From positions 1-43,872 of the forward strand of contig JAFDVU010000042.1 in the NCBI GenBank assembly GCA_018268835.1: a DNA stretch of 43,872 nt. Direction: 5' to 3'. Origin of the DNA: Acidobacteriota bacterium (GTDB taxonomy: Bacteria; Acidobacteriota; Terriglobia; Bryobacterales; Bryobacteraceae). This document shows, in pieces, positions 18,089 to 26,244 of the stretch. Position numbers and translations under genes: made by a program. Under the pieces are notes generated by a model. It worked only from the letters and a program-made list of their open reading frames with translations, did no database searches and was not told where the DNA came from. Position 1 is the stretch's first letter. Every line of letters begins with the position of its first letter.

Positions 18089-18715
18089 CTACTCGCGGAC
18101 GTAGCCGTGGGCGGCGGTCCGCGTGCCGCCCCGCCGGTGGGCTTCGTCGGAGAGGGCGTGCACGCCGGCGGCATCGATCCACCGGTTGTAGAAGTTGAAC
18201 AGCGCGCACACGGTGATTGCGAAGTAGATCGCCTCGTCGTCCCAGCCGGCGGCGCGCAGCGGCTTCATGTCCTCGGCGGTGATCGAGGGCGAGTCTTCAT
18301 TCACCTTGCCGACGAAGCGGAACAGGGCCTTGTGTTTTTCATCCAGCCCGCAGGTCTCCAGGTCGCGCAGCACGCCCCACACCAGTTCCTCGCTGCCCAG
18401 CAATTCCGCCGCAACTGCGGCGTGGGATTTCGTTCAAAACGGGCAATCGTTGCGGTAAGACGTGAATGCCGCGATCAACTCGCGCATCCCCGGACTGAGC
18501 GGCGCGGGGCCGCGCAGGATCTCCTGCGTGAACCGCGCCAGGTGCGCGGTCGCCTTCGGCAGGTAACCGAACAGGTGCCAGATTTGCGGATACTCCGCGC
18601 CCGCCTCGCGCATGCCCCGAATCATCGTGGTGTAGGGCGAGGCCTTCTCGCTACGCTCCACCTCGGGCAGGAACATCGGCTTCATGCCGGGGCCGCGTTG
18701 GACTTCGTCGCTCAT
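18089..18715 (-). CDS. AhpD/carboxymuconolactone-decarboxylase family selenoprotein with CxxU motif (UGA read-through at 18434-18436)
   Basis: Two in-frame halves separated by one TGA join into a 208-residue AhpD-like protein. The helical CMD fold carries the proton-relay motif E-x11-C-x2-C-x3-H. Here Glu79, Cys91, the UGA codon at position 94 and His98 (RNDCPF, stop, TKSH) have exactly the spacing of AhpD (Glu118, Cys130, Cys133, His137 in the Mycobacterium enzyme). UGA thus replaces the peroxidatic or resolving cysteine. A 6-bp hairpin starts 11 bases after it (see the SECIS entry). The second half has no ribosome-binding site or credible start of its own, and coding continues to the family's C-terminus (DDEAIYFAITVCALFNFYNRW). 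The role would be thiol/selenol-dependent peroxide or disulfide chemistry. The start overlaps the upstream GT4 stop as ATGA. The alternative is a nonsense mutation of a Cys codon. Confidence 0.8.
18407..18422 (-). promoter_or_regulatory. Candidate bacterial SECIS hairpin
   Basis: On the minus strand CGCCGC-AGTT-GCGGCG forms a perfect 6-bp stem with a 4-base loop. The loop begins 17 bases after the UGA codon at 18434-18436, and its second base is G. Bacterial SECIS elements that bind SelB have a short apical loop with a G in the first or second position, about 16-37 bases after UGA, so the fit is close. An outer CCCA/TGGG pairing across a 7-base bulge could extend the stem. Confidence 0.7.
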
Positions 18716-19806
18716 TGCACCGCCTCCAGAATCGCCGCCAGCGTATGTTCCGCGGCCGCGCGCCAGGTGAACCCTCTCGCGCGCGCCGGACCCGCGTCCG
18801 CCAGCCGCGCGCGCAATCCATCATCGCTCACCAGCCGCTCCAGGCACGCCGCCATTTCAACAATATTATCCGGATCGAACTTGAGCGCGGCCTCGCCCGC
18901 CAGGCTGTCCAGCGGTTCCACGCGTGAGCACGCGGAAGGCACGCCAGCCGCCAGCGCCTCCAGCACCGGCATGCCGAAGCCCTCGAAGCGCGAGGGATAC
19001 ACGAACGCCGCAGCGCGCGCGTAGAGATCGTGCAGGTCCGCCGCCGGAATCCACCCCGGAAAGTCCACGCTTTCCGCCAGCCCGAGTTCGTCGCGCAGCG
19101 CGCGCAGCGGTTCCGTGAAGAAGCCGTGCAGACCAGTCACGATCAGCCGGTACCCCGGCCGCGCCTTGCGGAAAATCGCGAACGCGCGCAAGAGTCCGTC
19201 CAGGTTCTTGTGCGGATGCAGCGTGGAGACCGCGAGCACGAACGGTTCCGGACGCCGCCGCGCGCCGATGGCGAAGAACTCCGCGGCCACGCCGTGCGGC
19301 ACCACCCGCACCTTGCGTCCCACGCCGTAGTAGCGCTCCAGGTCCGCCGCGGTCGCCGCCGAGACCGCCACCAGAATGCGCGCCACCCGCACGCTCCAGT
19401 AGAGGAAGAAGTTCCACGCCGGCAGGTCGAACCAGCGAAAATACTCCGGATGCCGCTTGTGCTGTAGATCGTGGAACACGGTCGCCTGCGGCCGTCCGCA
19501 GATCAGGGGCGACGTGAACCCGGGGTTGAACATCACGTCGAGGCGCAGGCGCCGAGCCGCCGCCGGCAGCCGCGTCTGCTCCCAGAGGAGCCGCGCCGGC
19601 CGGTTCACCGCGCGCACCGCCTGCGGCTCCCCGTGAAAGTTCGGCGCCGCGGGCACCAGGTCCGCGCCGGTCTCGCGATTGGTGAAGACGAAATACTCGT
19701 TGGCGCGGTCGATCTCCGCCAGCGCTCCGAGCAACGCGCGTAGATAAGTCTCCGTACCGCCGACCCCGCCGGGAATCAGGTACAGCGCGTTGACCCCGAT
19801 GCGCAT
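18712..19806 (-). CDS. Glycosyltransferase family 4 (GT-B fold)
   Basis: The 364-residue protein has the two Rossmann-like domains of GT4 enzymes. The N-terminal acceptor domain opens MRIGVNALYLIPGGVGGTETYLRAL with the glycine-rich GGVGGTE loop. The C-terminal nucleotide-sugar domain includes FVLAVSTLHPHKNLDGLLRAF, YRLIVTGLHG and the E-x7-E motif in YPSRFEGFGMPVLEALAAG. It transfers a sugar from an activated donor with retention of configuration, probably onto a cell-surface glycan at the cytoplasmic face. It starts 3 bases after the TMTC-like gene's stop and overlaps the selenoprotein gene by 4 bases, so they are translationally coupled. Donor and acceptor cannot be inferred. Confidence 0.9.
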   Translation of the reverse strand: MRIGVNALYLIPGGVGGTETYLRALLGALAEIDRANEYFVFTNRETGADLVPAAPNFHGEPQAVRAVNRPARLLWEQTRLPAAARRLRLDVMFNPGFTSPLICGRPQATVFHDLQHKRHPEYFRWFDLPAWNFFLYWSVRVARILVAVSAATAADLERYYGVGRKVRVVPHGVAAEFFAIGARRRPEPFVLAVSTLHPHKNLDGLLRAFAIFRKARPGYRLIVTGLHGFFTEPLRALRDELGLAESVDFPGWIPAADLHDLYARAAAFVYPSRFEGFGMPVLEALAAGVPSACSRVEPLDSLAGEAALKFDPDNIVEMAACLERLVSDDGLRARLADAGPARARGFTWRAAAEHTLAAILEAVQ

Positions 19807-19809
19807 CGC

Positions 19810-21552
19810 CTAGCGCGGCCGGCGCAGGAGTTGCTGCGCCTGCTGCAATCCGTCGCGCGCCGGCTGCAGCGTGGGATCGAGTGCCAGCGCCTGCTGGAAG
19901 AACGGGATCGCGCCCGCCGCGTCGCCCGTGGCCAGGTGCACCAGCCCCTGATACGCGTACACCGGCGCGAACTTCGGGTCGATGCGCTGCGCCTGCGCGA
20001 ACGCGTCCATGGCTTCCTGCCACTTGCTCTGCTCGGCGTAGATCTTGCCGATCTGGGAGTAGACGTGCGCGGTGGAGTCGATCGCCGCCGCCCGCCGCAG
20101 GGTATCGAGCGCCTGCTGGTATTGGTGCAGGCCGTCGTAGGCCAGGCCGAGATCCACCAGCAGGTCGTAATCCACCGGGCCGATCGCGGCCGCCTTCTCG
20201 AATTCCGGCACCGCCAGGTCGAACCGCTGTTCCTGGAAGTAGGCGAAGCCCAGTTGGAAATGCACGCGGAATTTGCCGGGCGATTTGCGCGCCGTGTCCT
20301 CCCACAGGGAGACCGGATCGCTCCACACTTCCGCGCGCGCGTACGTCGCCGCGCCCGCCGCCACCGCCGCCAGCACGCACACACCGGCCAGGATCCGGCG
20401 CTCGATCTTCAGCCGCGCCGCCAGGTCCATCACGATCAGGATCAGCCCGATCATGGGCAGGTACATGCGCCGGTCCGCCACCGGGTCCTTGATGGGCAGA
20501 ATGGACGAGGTGGGCGCGAGCAGCAGCAAAAACAGGAAGTAGCCGTAGGACGCCAGGCGGAAACGCTGCCGGTACATCCACGCCGCCACCGCGAGTCCGG
20601 CCAGGCCGATCAATCCCACAATCGCGCCCTTATCGGCGATGCCGCGCGAGATGCCGAAATCCCAATCCACATTCAGGTTCGCCGGAAAAATGAAATTCGC
20701 GATGTAAACCCAGATCGCCCGGAACTGCGTAAACAGGTACTGATACCACGTGAATTCCTTCATGCCGAACCCGGCGCTGCCGCCGGTGCCGATGCCCAGG
20801 ATCAGCTTGGCGAAGAGCGCCACCGCGCCCAGCGCGCCCGCCAGCATGGGCGCGTAGAGGCGCCAGTTTCCCTTGATCCCCTGGAGCGAAAAACCCGGGT
20901 TCCACCAGAAGTCGGTCAGCAGGAAAACGGCGAACAGCACCACCGCCTGCTCCTTGCTCAGGATCGCCGCCACCGCCAGCAGAACCACCGCGGCCACTCT
21001 GGCCCAGCCGATGGCCTTGTCCTTGCGATAGAGAAACGCCGCCAGCGACGCCGCCGCGAACATGCCGCTGAGCGATTCGCTGCGCCCCGCGATGTAGGCC
21101 ACCGATTCGGTTTGCGCCGGATGCAGCAAAAACAGCGCCGCGCCGAACATCGCGAGCACGTTGCGCGTGCGCTCTTCCATCCCGCTCCACTCCGCCAGCC
21201 TGCGCAGCACCAGCCACACCATCCCCGCCGAGAGCGCCTGGATCAGCAGGTTGATGGCATGGTAGGTGTACGTATCGTCGTGCGACATCTGGTTGTTGAA
21301 CCAGTAGGTGGCCATCAGCAGCGGGCGCACCGGGCTGCGCACCCAACTCCACAGCGATTCCGACCCGCTGGTGAGGGCGAAAATCTGCTTGGTGTCGTCG
21401 AAGAGGAACGGCGTGTGCATCACGGGCGAGTACGCCCATCCGAACGCGATCAGCGCCGCCGCGGCCGCCAGGTAGAGCGCCAGCGAACCCGGAGCGCCTG
21501 CCCGGGCGGGAGCGGGAGCGGCGGTACGAACGGGGGTCTTCTTATTTTTCAT
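19810..21552 (-). CDS. Polytopic membrane protein with C-terminal TPR repeats (TMTC-like, GT-C fold candidate)
   Basis: The 580-residue protein has about ten hydrophobic helices in residues 25-410. An early extracytoplasmic loop carries FLFDDTKQIF, which matches the D-D motif of GT-C O-mannosyltransferase-like proteins of the TMTC type. Further landmarks are ALFLLHPAQTESVAYIAGRSE, LSKEQAVVLF and DPVADRRMYLPMIG, the last typical of this family. Residues 425-575 form four or so TPR repeats (RVHFQLGFAYFQEQRFDLAV, HVYSQIGKIYAEQSKWQEAM, PVYAYQGLVHLATGDAAGAI). The protein probably glycosylates exported proteins or lipids using a polyprenyl-linked sugar; this is an inference from the fold. Its start overlaps the end of the DUF2304 gene by 11 bases. 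Confidence 0.8.
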   Translation of the reverse strand: MKNKKTPVRTAAPAPARAGAPGSLALYLAAAAALIAFGWAYSPVMHTPFLFDDTKQIFALTSGSESLWSWVRSPVRPLLMATYWFNNQMSHDDTYTYHAINLLIQALSAGMVWLVLRRLAEWSGMEERTRNVLAMFGAALFLLHPAQTESVAYIAGRSESLSGMFAAASLAAFLYRKDKAIGWARVAAVVLLAVAAILSKEQAVVLFAVFLLTDFWWNPGFSLQGIKGNWRLYAPMLAGALGAVALFAKLILGIGTGGSAGFGMKEFTWYQYLFTQFRAIWVYIANFIFPANLNVDWDFGISRGIADKGAIVGLIGLAGLAVAAWMYRQRFRLASYGYFLFLLLLAPTSSILPIKDPVADRRMYLPMIGLILIVMDLAARLKIERRILAGVCVLAAVAAGAATYARAEVWSDPVSLWEDTARKSPGKFRVHFQLGFAYFQEQRFDLAVPEFEKAAAIGPVDYDLLVDLGLAYDGLHQYQQALDTLRRAAAIDSTAHVYSQIGKIYAEQSKWQEAMDAFAQAQRIDPKFAPVYAYQGLVHLATGDAAGAIPFFQQALALDPTLQPARDGLQQAQQLLRRPR

Positions 21553-21895
21553 GTTCCTCGAGTGTACGCAGGTGATATTCCAGCATAGCGACCCGCTGCG
21601 CCAGCGCGACGTTGTCGTCGCGCAGGTGCGAGATCACGATGGAGAAGCGGAAGAACATGATCAGCGCCACCGCGCCGGCCAGCAGGAACAGGGTCAGCGG
21701 AGAATCCGGCAGTCCCATGTAGTCGCGCACCGTGTCCAGCAGCGGCTTGGCGCGCGAAAGCACCAGCATCGCCGCCGCCGCCACCAGCCAGCTCACCGAA
21801 TACTCCACCCGGATGTGCGCGCGCCGCACGCTGAACAGCACGATCACGAGCAACAGCGCGCTCACTCCGGTGGTTACGTTTAACAGGCGGTCCAT
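21542..21895 (-). CDS. DUF2304 family small membrane protein
   Basis: The 117-residue protein has three hydrophobic helices (LLNVTTGVSALLLVIVLFSV, YSVSWLVAAAAMLVLS, LTLFLLAGAVALIMFFRFS) with a conserved RRAHIRVEYSVSWL between the first two. A charged coiled-coil-like tail follows (DDNVALAQRVAMLEYHLRTL). This is the DUF2304 pattern, which regularly sits beside GT2 glycosyltransferases in polysaccharide or glycolipid loci. Its function is not established. It starts directly after the stop of the upstream GT2 gene and its end overlaps the TMTC-like gene, so it is firmly part of the operon. It may help present a lipid-linked sugar substrate; that is speculation. Confidence 0.8.
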   Translation of the reverse strand: MDRLLNVTTGVSALLLVIVLFSVRRAHIRVEYSVSWLVAAAAMLVLSRAKPLLDTVRDYMGLPDSPLTLFLLAGAVALIMFFRFSIVISHLRDDNVALAQRVAMLEYHLRTLEEHEK

Positions 21896-22633
21896 CTATC
21901 CTCCACTGCCGCGATGGTAGCGGCGGTCGTATCTCAACACGTTCACGAACACGCCCAACAGCACGTGCGCGATGTAGTACAGCGATTTCAGGGCCGTGAT
22001 CGACGAGCGCCCGGTGGTGCGCGGGCGGAACCGGCACGGCACCTCTTCGAAGCGGAACCGCCGGCGCTGCAGCACCACCAGCGCCTCGATCTCCGGATAC
22101 TCCAGCGGAAAACTGCGTGTGAACACGTCCAGCGCGCGCCGGTTCACGCCCACGAATCCGCTGGTGGGATCGTGCACCGGCCGGCCCAGGATCGGCCGCA
22201 GCACCAGGCGGAAGAAACGGATGCCGAGCGACCGCACCGCGCCCGTGCGCGAACCGTTCTCCGCCACGAAGCGCGAGCCGATCACCATCTCCGCGCCGCT
22301 GCCTTTCAACCGCTCCAGGATGCGCGGGATGTCGGCCGGGTTGTGCTGCCCGTCGCCGTCCACCCGGATCACGTATTCGAAACCGAGTTCGTACGCCAGC
22401 TTGTAGCCCGCTTGCAGGCAGCCGCCCAGCCCCAGGTGATGCGGCATGGGCAGCACCTCCGCGCCCGCCGCGCGCGCCGCCTCGATGGTGTTGTCCACCG
22501 AGCAGTCGTCGATCACCAGCACCGGCGCGCCCGGCATGTAGCGCTTCACTTCCCGCACCACGCCCGCAATGGCCGCTTCCTCATTGAGCGCGGGCACGAT
22601 CACCAGCAGCCGGTCGGGCGCTTCGGGACGCAT
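21896..22633 (-). CDS. Glycosyltransferase family 2 (dolichyl/polyprenyl-phosphate sugar synthase-like)
   Basis: The start at 22633 (MRPEAPDRLLVIVPALNEE) overlaps the upstream gene's stop by one base (TGATG), giving 245 residues. The GT-A fold is clear: LLVIVPALNEEAAIAGVV, VLVIDDCSVDNT, GLGGCLQAGYKLA, and the metal-binding DxD in RVDGDGQHNPADI. VIGSRFV and VHDPTSGFVGVNRRALD follow. This matches polyprenyl-phosphate mannose or glucose synthases such as DPM1-like enzymes. Such enzymes make the lipid-linked donor that a GT-C protein uses outside the membrane. It lies next to DUF2304 and the TMTC-like GT-C candidate, so the three plausibly form one donor-synthesis and transfer pathway. No C-terminal membrane helices of the GtrB type are present. 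Confidence 0.87.
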   Translation of the reverse strand: MRPEAPDRLLVIVPALNEEAAIAGVVREVKRYMPGAPVLVIDDCSVDNTIEAARAAGAEVLPMPHHLGLGGCLQAGYKLAYELGFEYVIRVDGDGQHNPADIPRILERLKGSGAEMVIGSRFVAENGSRTGAVRSLGIRFFRLVLRPILGRPVHDPTSGFVGVNRRALDVFTRSFPLEYPEIEALVVLQRRRFRFEEVPCRFRPRTTGRSSITALKSLYYIAHVLLGVFVNVLRYDRRYHRGSGG

Positions 22634-23643
22634 CACAGTTCGGCCACCCTTCTGGCGCGGATCGCGTAGCTGCGCGCCAGGTGGCGGAACACCGCGGGAG
22701 TGATCCGCGCCGTACGCCGGATCTCGCGCCGCTGCCGCCACAGGCGCCCCAGGTTCCCCAGCAGCGCCGCGTGCGCGCGCAGCACGTACCACAGCATCCT
22801 GGGCCCGGCGTTGCCCTCGGCGCGGAAACGCGCCGCGCTGCCCCGCCCCTTCAGCAGAAACCAGCCGTGCCACAAGTACCGCGCCAGCGTGACCAGCGGC
22901 GCCGCCGCCAGCATCCCGGCCGGAAAGTTCTTCACCAGCACGAACAGCCGGTTGCGCTCCACGTAGTACGCCTTGAGTCCGGAGGCGCGCCCCGCCGAGT
23001 GCGAGTAGTGGTGCTCCACCTCCGCCTCCGGCACGTAGAGGCACTTCCACCCGGCCCAGCGCGCGCGCAGTCCCAGGTCGGTGTCTTCGCAGTAAAGGAA
23101 GAACTCGTCGTCGAAGCCGCCGGTCTCTTCGAGCATGGTCCGCCGGTAAAGCGCCGCCGATCCGCTGGGCATCAGCGCCTCTTCGGCCACCGGAAAATCC
23201 TCCGGCGCGCGGCCGTGTCCGCGCTGCTTGCTCGATCCGTCGCCGCCCAGCAGCATGCCCGCCGAATCCAGCCGCGCCTCGCCGTGCAGGCGAACCCGGC
23301 TCGCGCACATGCCGGCGTCCGGGCGCCGCTCCAGCGCATCCACCATGGCCTCGATCCAGCGCGGAGCGGCCACTGCATCGTCGTTCAGGGTCGCCACGTA
23401 CGGAGAAGCCGACGCGCGGATGCCCTGGTTGATGGCCCCGCCGAATCCCAGGTTGCGCGCGTTCTCGATCACGCGCGCACCCGGGGCCGTGCCGTGCTTC
23501 CGCACCAGTCCCGCACCGCTGTTATCGACGATAATCACCTCGAGATCCCGCCGGGTCTGCCGCGCGAGGGATTCGACGCACTCCTTCAATCGCGCGTCCG
23601 CGCTCAAGGTGGGAATCACCACCGTTACCACTAAGTCCGGCAA
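22633..23643 (-). CDS. Glycosyltransferase family 2 (rhamnosyltransferase-like)
   Basis: The 336-residue protein is a GT-A enzyme: VVTVVIPTLSADARLKECVES, LEVIIVDNSGAG, ENARNLGFGGAINQGIRAS, and TLNDDAVAAPRWIEAMV with the metal-binding acidic pair. GSAALYRRTMLEETGGFDD and FFLYCEDTDLGLRARWAGW contain the catalytic region typical of rhamnosyl- and related transferases. The C-terminal 90 residues contain a basic, partly hydrophobic segment (VKNFPAGMLAAAPLVTLAR) that may bind the membrane. It transfers a sugar to a growing surface glycan; the exact sugar is unknown. It is the first glycosyltransferase of the cluster, 36 bases after tsaC. Confidence 0.88.
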   Translation of the reverse strand: MPDLVVTVVIPTLSADARLKECVESLARQTRRDLEVIIVDNSGAGLVRKHGTAPGARVIENARNLGFGGAINQGIRASASPYVATLNDDAVAAPRWIEAMVDALERRPDAGMCASRVRLHGEARLDSAGMLLGGDGSSKQRGHGRAPEDFPVAEEALMPSGSAALYRRTMLEETGGFDDEFFLYCEDTDLGLRARWAGWKCLYVPEAEVEHHYSHSAGRASGLKAYYVERNRLFVLVKNFPAGMLAAAPLVTLARYLWHGWFLLKGRGSAARFRAEGNAGPRMLWYVLRAHAALLGNLGRLWRQRREIRRTARITPAVFRHLARSYAIRARRVAEL

Positions 23644-23679
23644 ATCTCGATTCTACCAATCAATGATGTCAACGCCCGC

Positions 23680-24318
23680 CTACGCCGGCTTCAGGCACTC
23701 GGCGATCTCCTTCTCCGGGATCGCCCCTTCCTTGATCAGCCGCCAGTAGGGTTCGGTGATGTCCACCGTGGTCGCGCCGGCGCCGGCGCAGGTGCCGCCG
23801 TCCAGCACCAGGTCCACCCTCCCGTCCATCATGCCGAAAACGTCGATGCCGCTGTGGCAGGTGGGCCGGCTCGAAATGTTCGCGCTGGTCGAGATCAACG
23901 GCTGGTTCAGCAGGTCGATGAGCTTGTTGGCCACCAGGCTGCGCGATTGGCGCAGCGCCAGCCGCCCGGTATTGCCCGTGACTTTGAGCGGGATCTTCGC
24001 CGACGCCGGGACAATGATGGTCAGCGGCCCCGGCCAGAATCGCCGCGTCAGGATGAAGAAGCGGTTGTTCAGCTCGCTGGCCAGGTCCTCCGCCATCATG
24101 GCGTCGCGCACCAGAATCGGCAGGCTGCGGTGCGGCTCCCGGCCCTTGGCGTGGAACACGCCCGTCACCGCGCGCAGGCTGAAGGGGTCGGCCACCAGCG
24201 TGTACAGCGCATCGGTCGGGATCGCGACCACTTTCCCGCGGCGAATCGTCGCGGCGGCGCGCTCCAGCACGTCCGGCTGGGGATCGTCGGCGTTAATCTC
24301 AACCAGGTCGGTTGCCAT
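23680..24318 (-). CDS. tsaC: L-threonylcarbamoyladenylate synthase (TsaC/Sua5/YciO family)
   Basis: The 212-residue protein has the complete Sua5/YciO/YrdC domain. It shows AAATIRRGKVVAIPTDALYTL near the N-terminus, VFHAKGREPHRSLPILVRD for the ATP/threonine pocket, RRFWPGPLTIIVPAS, and the ending ISTSANISSRPTCH. The enzyme makes threonylcarbamoyl-AMP from threonine, bicarbonate and ATP for the t6A37 modification of ANN-decoding tRNAs, in the cytoplasm. It lacks the extra C-terminal Sua5 domain, so it is of the short TsaC type. YciO-like paralogues share the fold, so identity as the essential TsaC is probable rather than certain. It lies 27 bases after the methyltransferase/MTHFR gene, so it may be co-transcribed with it. 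Confidence 0.88.
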   Translation of the reverse strand: MATDLVEINADDPQPDVLERAAATIRRGKVVAIPTDALYTLVADPFSLRAVTGVFHAKGREPHRSLPILVRDAMMAEDLASELNNRFFILTRRFWPGPLTIIVPASAKIPLKVTGNTGRLALRQSRSLVANKLIDLLNQPLISTSANISSRPTCHSGIDVFGMMDGRVDLVLDGGTCAGAGATTVDITEPYWRLIKEGAIPEKEIAECLKPA

Positions 24319-24345
24319 GACGAAGGGTAGGGCTCGCTTACGATC

Positions 24346-26214
24346 TTAGCGGCTGGGAATCGCGGCGGCAACGTCGATCGCCATCTGGTAGCGTCCGAAC
24401 GGAGCGCTCAACTGCACGCCCTGCACCATGGCCGCGACCCGTTCCACCATCTCGCGCGCAATCGTGACGCCTTCCTCGCGCGCCTTCTCGGCGTTGTCCA
24501 CTCTCCGCAACCGCTCCATGAATTCCTCCGGCACCGGCACGCGCAGTTCGTTCACCATGAACTCCGCGTTGCGGAAGCTGGTCAGCGGCCAGATGCCGCA
24601 CAGCACCGGAATCTTCACGTGCTCGATCCGCTTCAGGAACGCCTCCAGCAGTTTCAGGTCGAACACCGGCTGCGTCACCACGTACTCCGCGCCGGCCTGC
24701 ACCTTCCACTCGAAGCGGCGGATCTCTTCATCCATGTTCAGCGCCCCCGGATTCGCTCCGACGCCGGTCAACAGCGCCGTCTGCGAACCGATCGGGTTGC
24801 CGCCGATGTCCAGGCCGTGATTCAGGTTGCGGACGATGTTCACGAGTCCGATCGCGTCCACGTCGAACACCGCGGTCGCGTCCGGGTACAGGCCCATGCG
24901 CGGCGGATCGCCCGTGATGCAGATCAGGTTGCGCACCCCCACGCTGTGCGCGCCCAACAGTTCGCTCTGTATGCCGAGGATGTTGCGGTCGCGGCAGCAG
25001 AAGTGCAGCACCGCCTCGATCCCGGCGTGCTGCTGGATCAACTGGCAGGTCACCTGCGCGCTCATGCGCGCGCTGGCGCGCGGACCGTCGGGTACGTTGA
25101 TGGCGTCGATGCCGTGGTCCGCGCACAGCTTCGCTCCGGCGATTTCGCGGCTGGCATCGATGCCGCGCGGCGGCAGGATTTCGACGAAGCTCACGAACTT
25201 CCCTTCGGCCAGTTTGGCGCCGAGGCGGCTCTTCTCCGCGGTCGCCACCGGTGGCAGCGCGTGCGCCTTGGCCGCCGCCTCTTCCACCGTCGCCGTCAGC
25301 GAACGCTGCCCCGGCTGCAGACTGCGCGTCTCGCTGCGGATCAGCTTGATGTGGTCCGGGGTGGTGCCGCAGCACCCGCCGATGATCTTCACCCCCGCCC
25401 AAAGCAGGCGCCGCGCATACTGCGCCATGTACTCGGGCGAGCAGAGGTACATGTTGCGACCTTCCACCCGCATCGGCAGGCCGGCGTTGGGCATCGCGCT
25501 GGTGGGCTTGCCGGTGTACTGCACCATGCGTTCGATGGTTTCCAGCGTCGCTTTCGGTCCCACCGAACAGTTGAGCCCGATCGCGTCCACCGGCCAGGAA
25601 TCCATCTCGCGCGTGAACGTTTCCGTGTCCGTGCCGCCGGGCAGGTGACCGAAATCGTCGATCGTCACCTGCGCGATCACCGGGATTTCGCCGCCTGTGG
25701 CATCGTGCGCCGCCATCACGGCTTCGCGCAATTCGTCCAGGTTGCCGAAGGTCTCGAAGATGAGCAGGTCCGGCCCCGCCTCGAGCAGCGCGTCGATCTG
25801 TTCGCGGAAACCCGCGCGCGCCTCGGCGAACGAGGTGGGCCCCAGCGGCTCGATGCGCACGCCCAGCGGCCCGATGGCGCCGGCCACGAAGGCGCCGTCC
25901 TTGGCCGCCTCGCGCGCCAGGCGCACGCCGGCCTGGTTGATCGCCGCCAGTTTCTCCGCCACGCCGAACGCCGCCAGCCGCTGCCGCGTGGCGCCGAACG
26001 TGTTCGTCTCCAGGATCTCCGCGCCGGCCTTGACGTATTCCTGGTGGATCTGCCGCACCAGGTCCGGCGCCGAGAGATTGAGTTCGTCGAAGCACCGGTT
26101 GATGAAGACGCCGCGCGAGTACAGCATCGTACCCATGGCTCCGTCGGCGACGATGACTCGTTGGGAGAGTTGCTCGCGGAACTCGGCGGCCCGGCTGCTG
26201 ATCGATGTGCTCAT
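24346..26214 (-). CDS. Bifunctional homocysteine S-methyltransferase/5,10-methylenetetrahydrofolate reductase
   Basis: The 622-residue fusion has an N-terminal homocysteine S-methyltransferase barrel (about 1-295) and a C-terminal MTHFR barrel (about 325-615). The first carries the zinc cysteines Cys216 (AIGLNCSVGP) and Cys281-Cys282 (IIGGCCGTTPDHIK), plus VADGAMGTMLYSRG and ILETNTFGA. The second shows VSFVEILPPRGID, DGPRASARMSAQVTC, NLICITGDPPRMG and GAEYVVTQPVF. This is the arrangement of the Bacillus YitJ type: the reductase makes 5-methyl-THF and the transferase methylates homocysteine to methionine. No methionine-synthase cobalamin domain is present, so the methyl donor might be another compound, as in BHMT-like enzymes. 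A TATAAT box lies 25 bases upstream. It appears to head the eleven-gene minus-strand operon. Confidence 0.9.
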   Translation of the reverse strand: MSTSISSRAAEFREQLSQRVIVADGAMGTMLYSRGVFINRCFDELNLSAPDLVRQIHQEYVKAGAEILETNTFGATRQRLAAFGVAEKLAAINQAGVRLAREAAKDGAFVAGAIGPLGVRIEPLGPTSFAEARAGFREQIDALLEAGPDLLIFETFGNLDELREAVMAAHDATGGEIPVIAQVTIDDFGHLPGGTDTETFTREMDSWPVDAIGLNCSVGPKATLETIERMVQYTGKPTSAMPNAGLPMRVEGRNMYLCSPEYMAQYARRLLWAGVKIIGGCCGTTPDHIKLIRSETRSLQPGQRSLTATVEEAAAKAHALPPVATAEKSRLGAKLAEGKFVSFVEILPPRGIDASREIAGAKLCADHGIDAINVPDGPRASARMSAQVTCQLIQQHAGIEAVLHFCCRDRNILGIQSELLGAHSVGVRNLICITGDPPRMGLYPDATAVFDVDAIGLVNIVRNLNHGLDIGGNPIGSQTALLTGVGANPGALNMDEEIRRFEWKVQAGAEYVVTQPVFDLKLLEAFLKRIEHVKIPVLCGIWPLTSFRNAEFMVNELRVPVPEEFMERLRRVDNAEKAREEGVTIAREMVERVAAMVQGVQLSAPFGRYQMAIDVAAAIPSR

Positions 26215-26238
26215 GGATTAAAGGGGATGTTACTGCTA

Positions 26239-26244
26239 ATTATA
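26239..26244 (-). promoter_or_regulatory. Candidate -10 box (TATAAT) for the methyltransferase/MTHFR operon
   Basis: A perfect TATAAT on the minus strand lies 24 bases before the start codon at 26214. Predicted transcription would begin near 26232 and give a short leader without a clear ribosome-binding site. No good -35 box is seen at 16-18 bases. Confidence 0.45.

Noticed and set aside
18089..18403. Second half of the AhpD-like gene as an independent gene starting at TTG
   Set aside because: It has no ribosome-binding site and would lack the catalytic Glu, Cys and His; the reading frame continues directly from the upstream half through UGA.
19831..21588. A 585-codon plus-strand frame opposite the TMTC-like gene
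   Set aside because: It is an Arg/His/Gln-rich shadow of a membrane-protein gene with clear family motifs.
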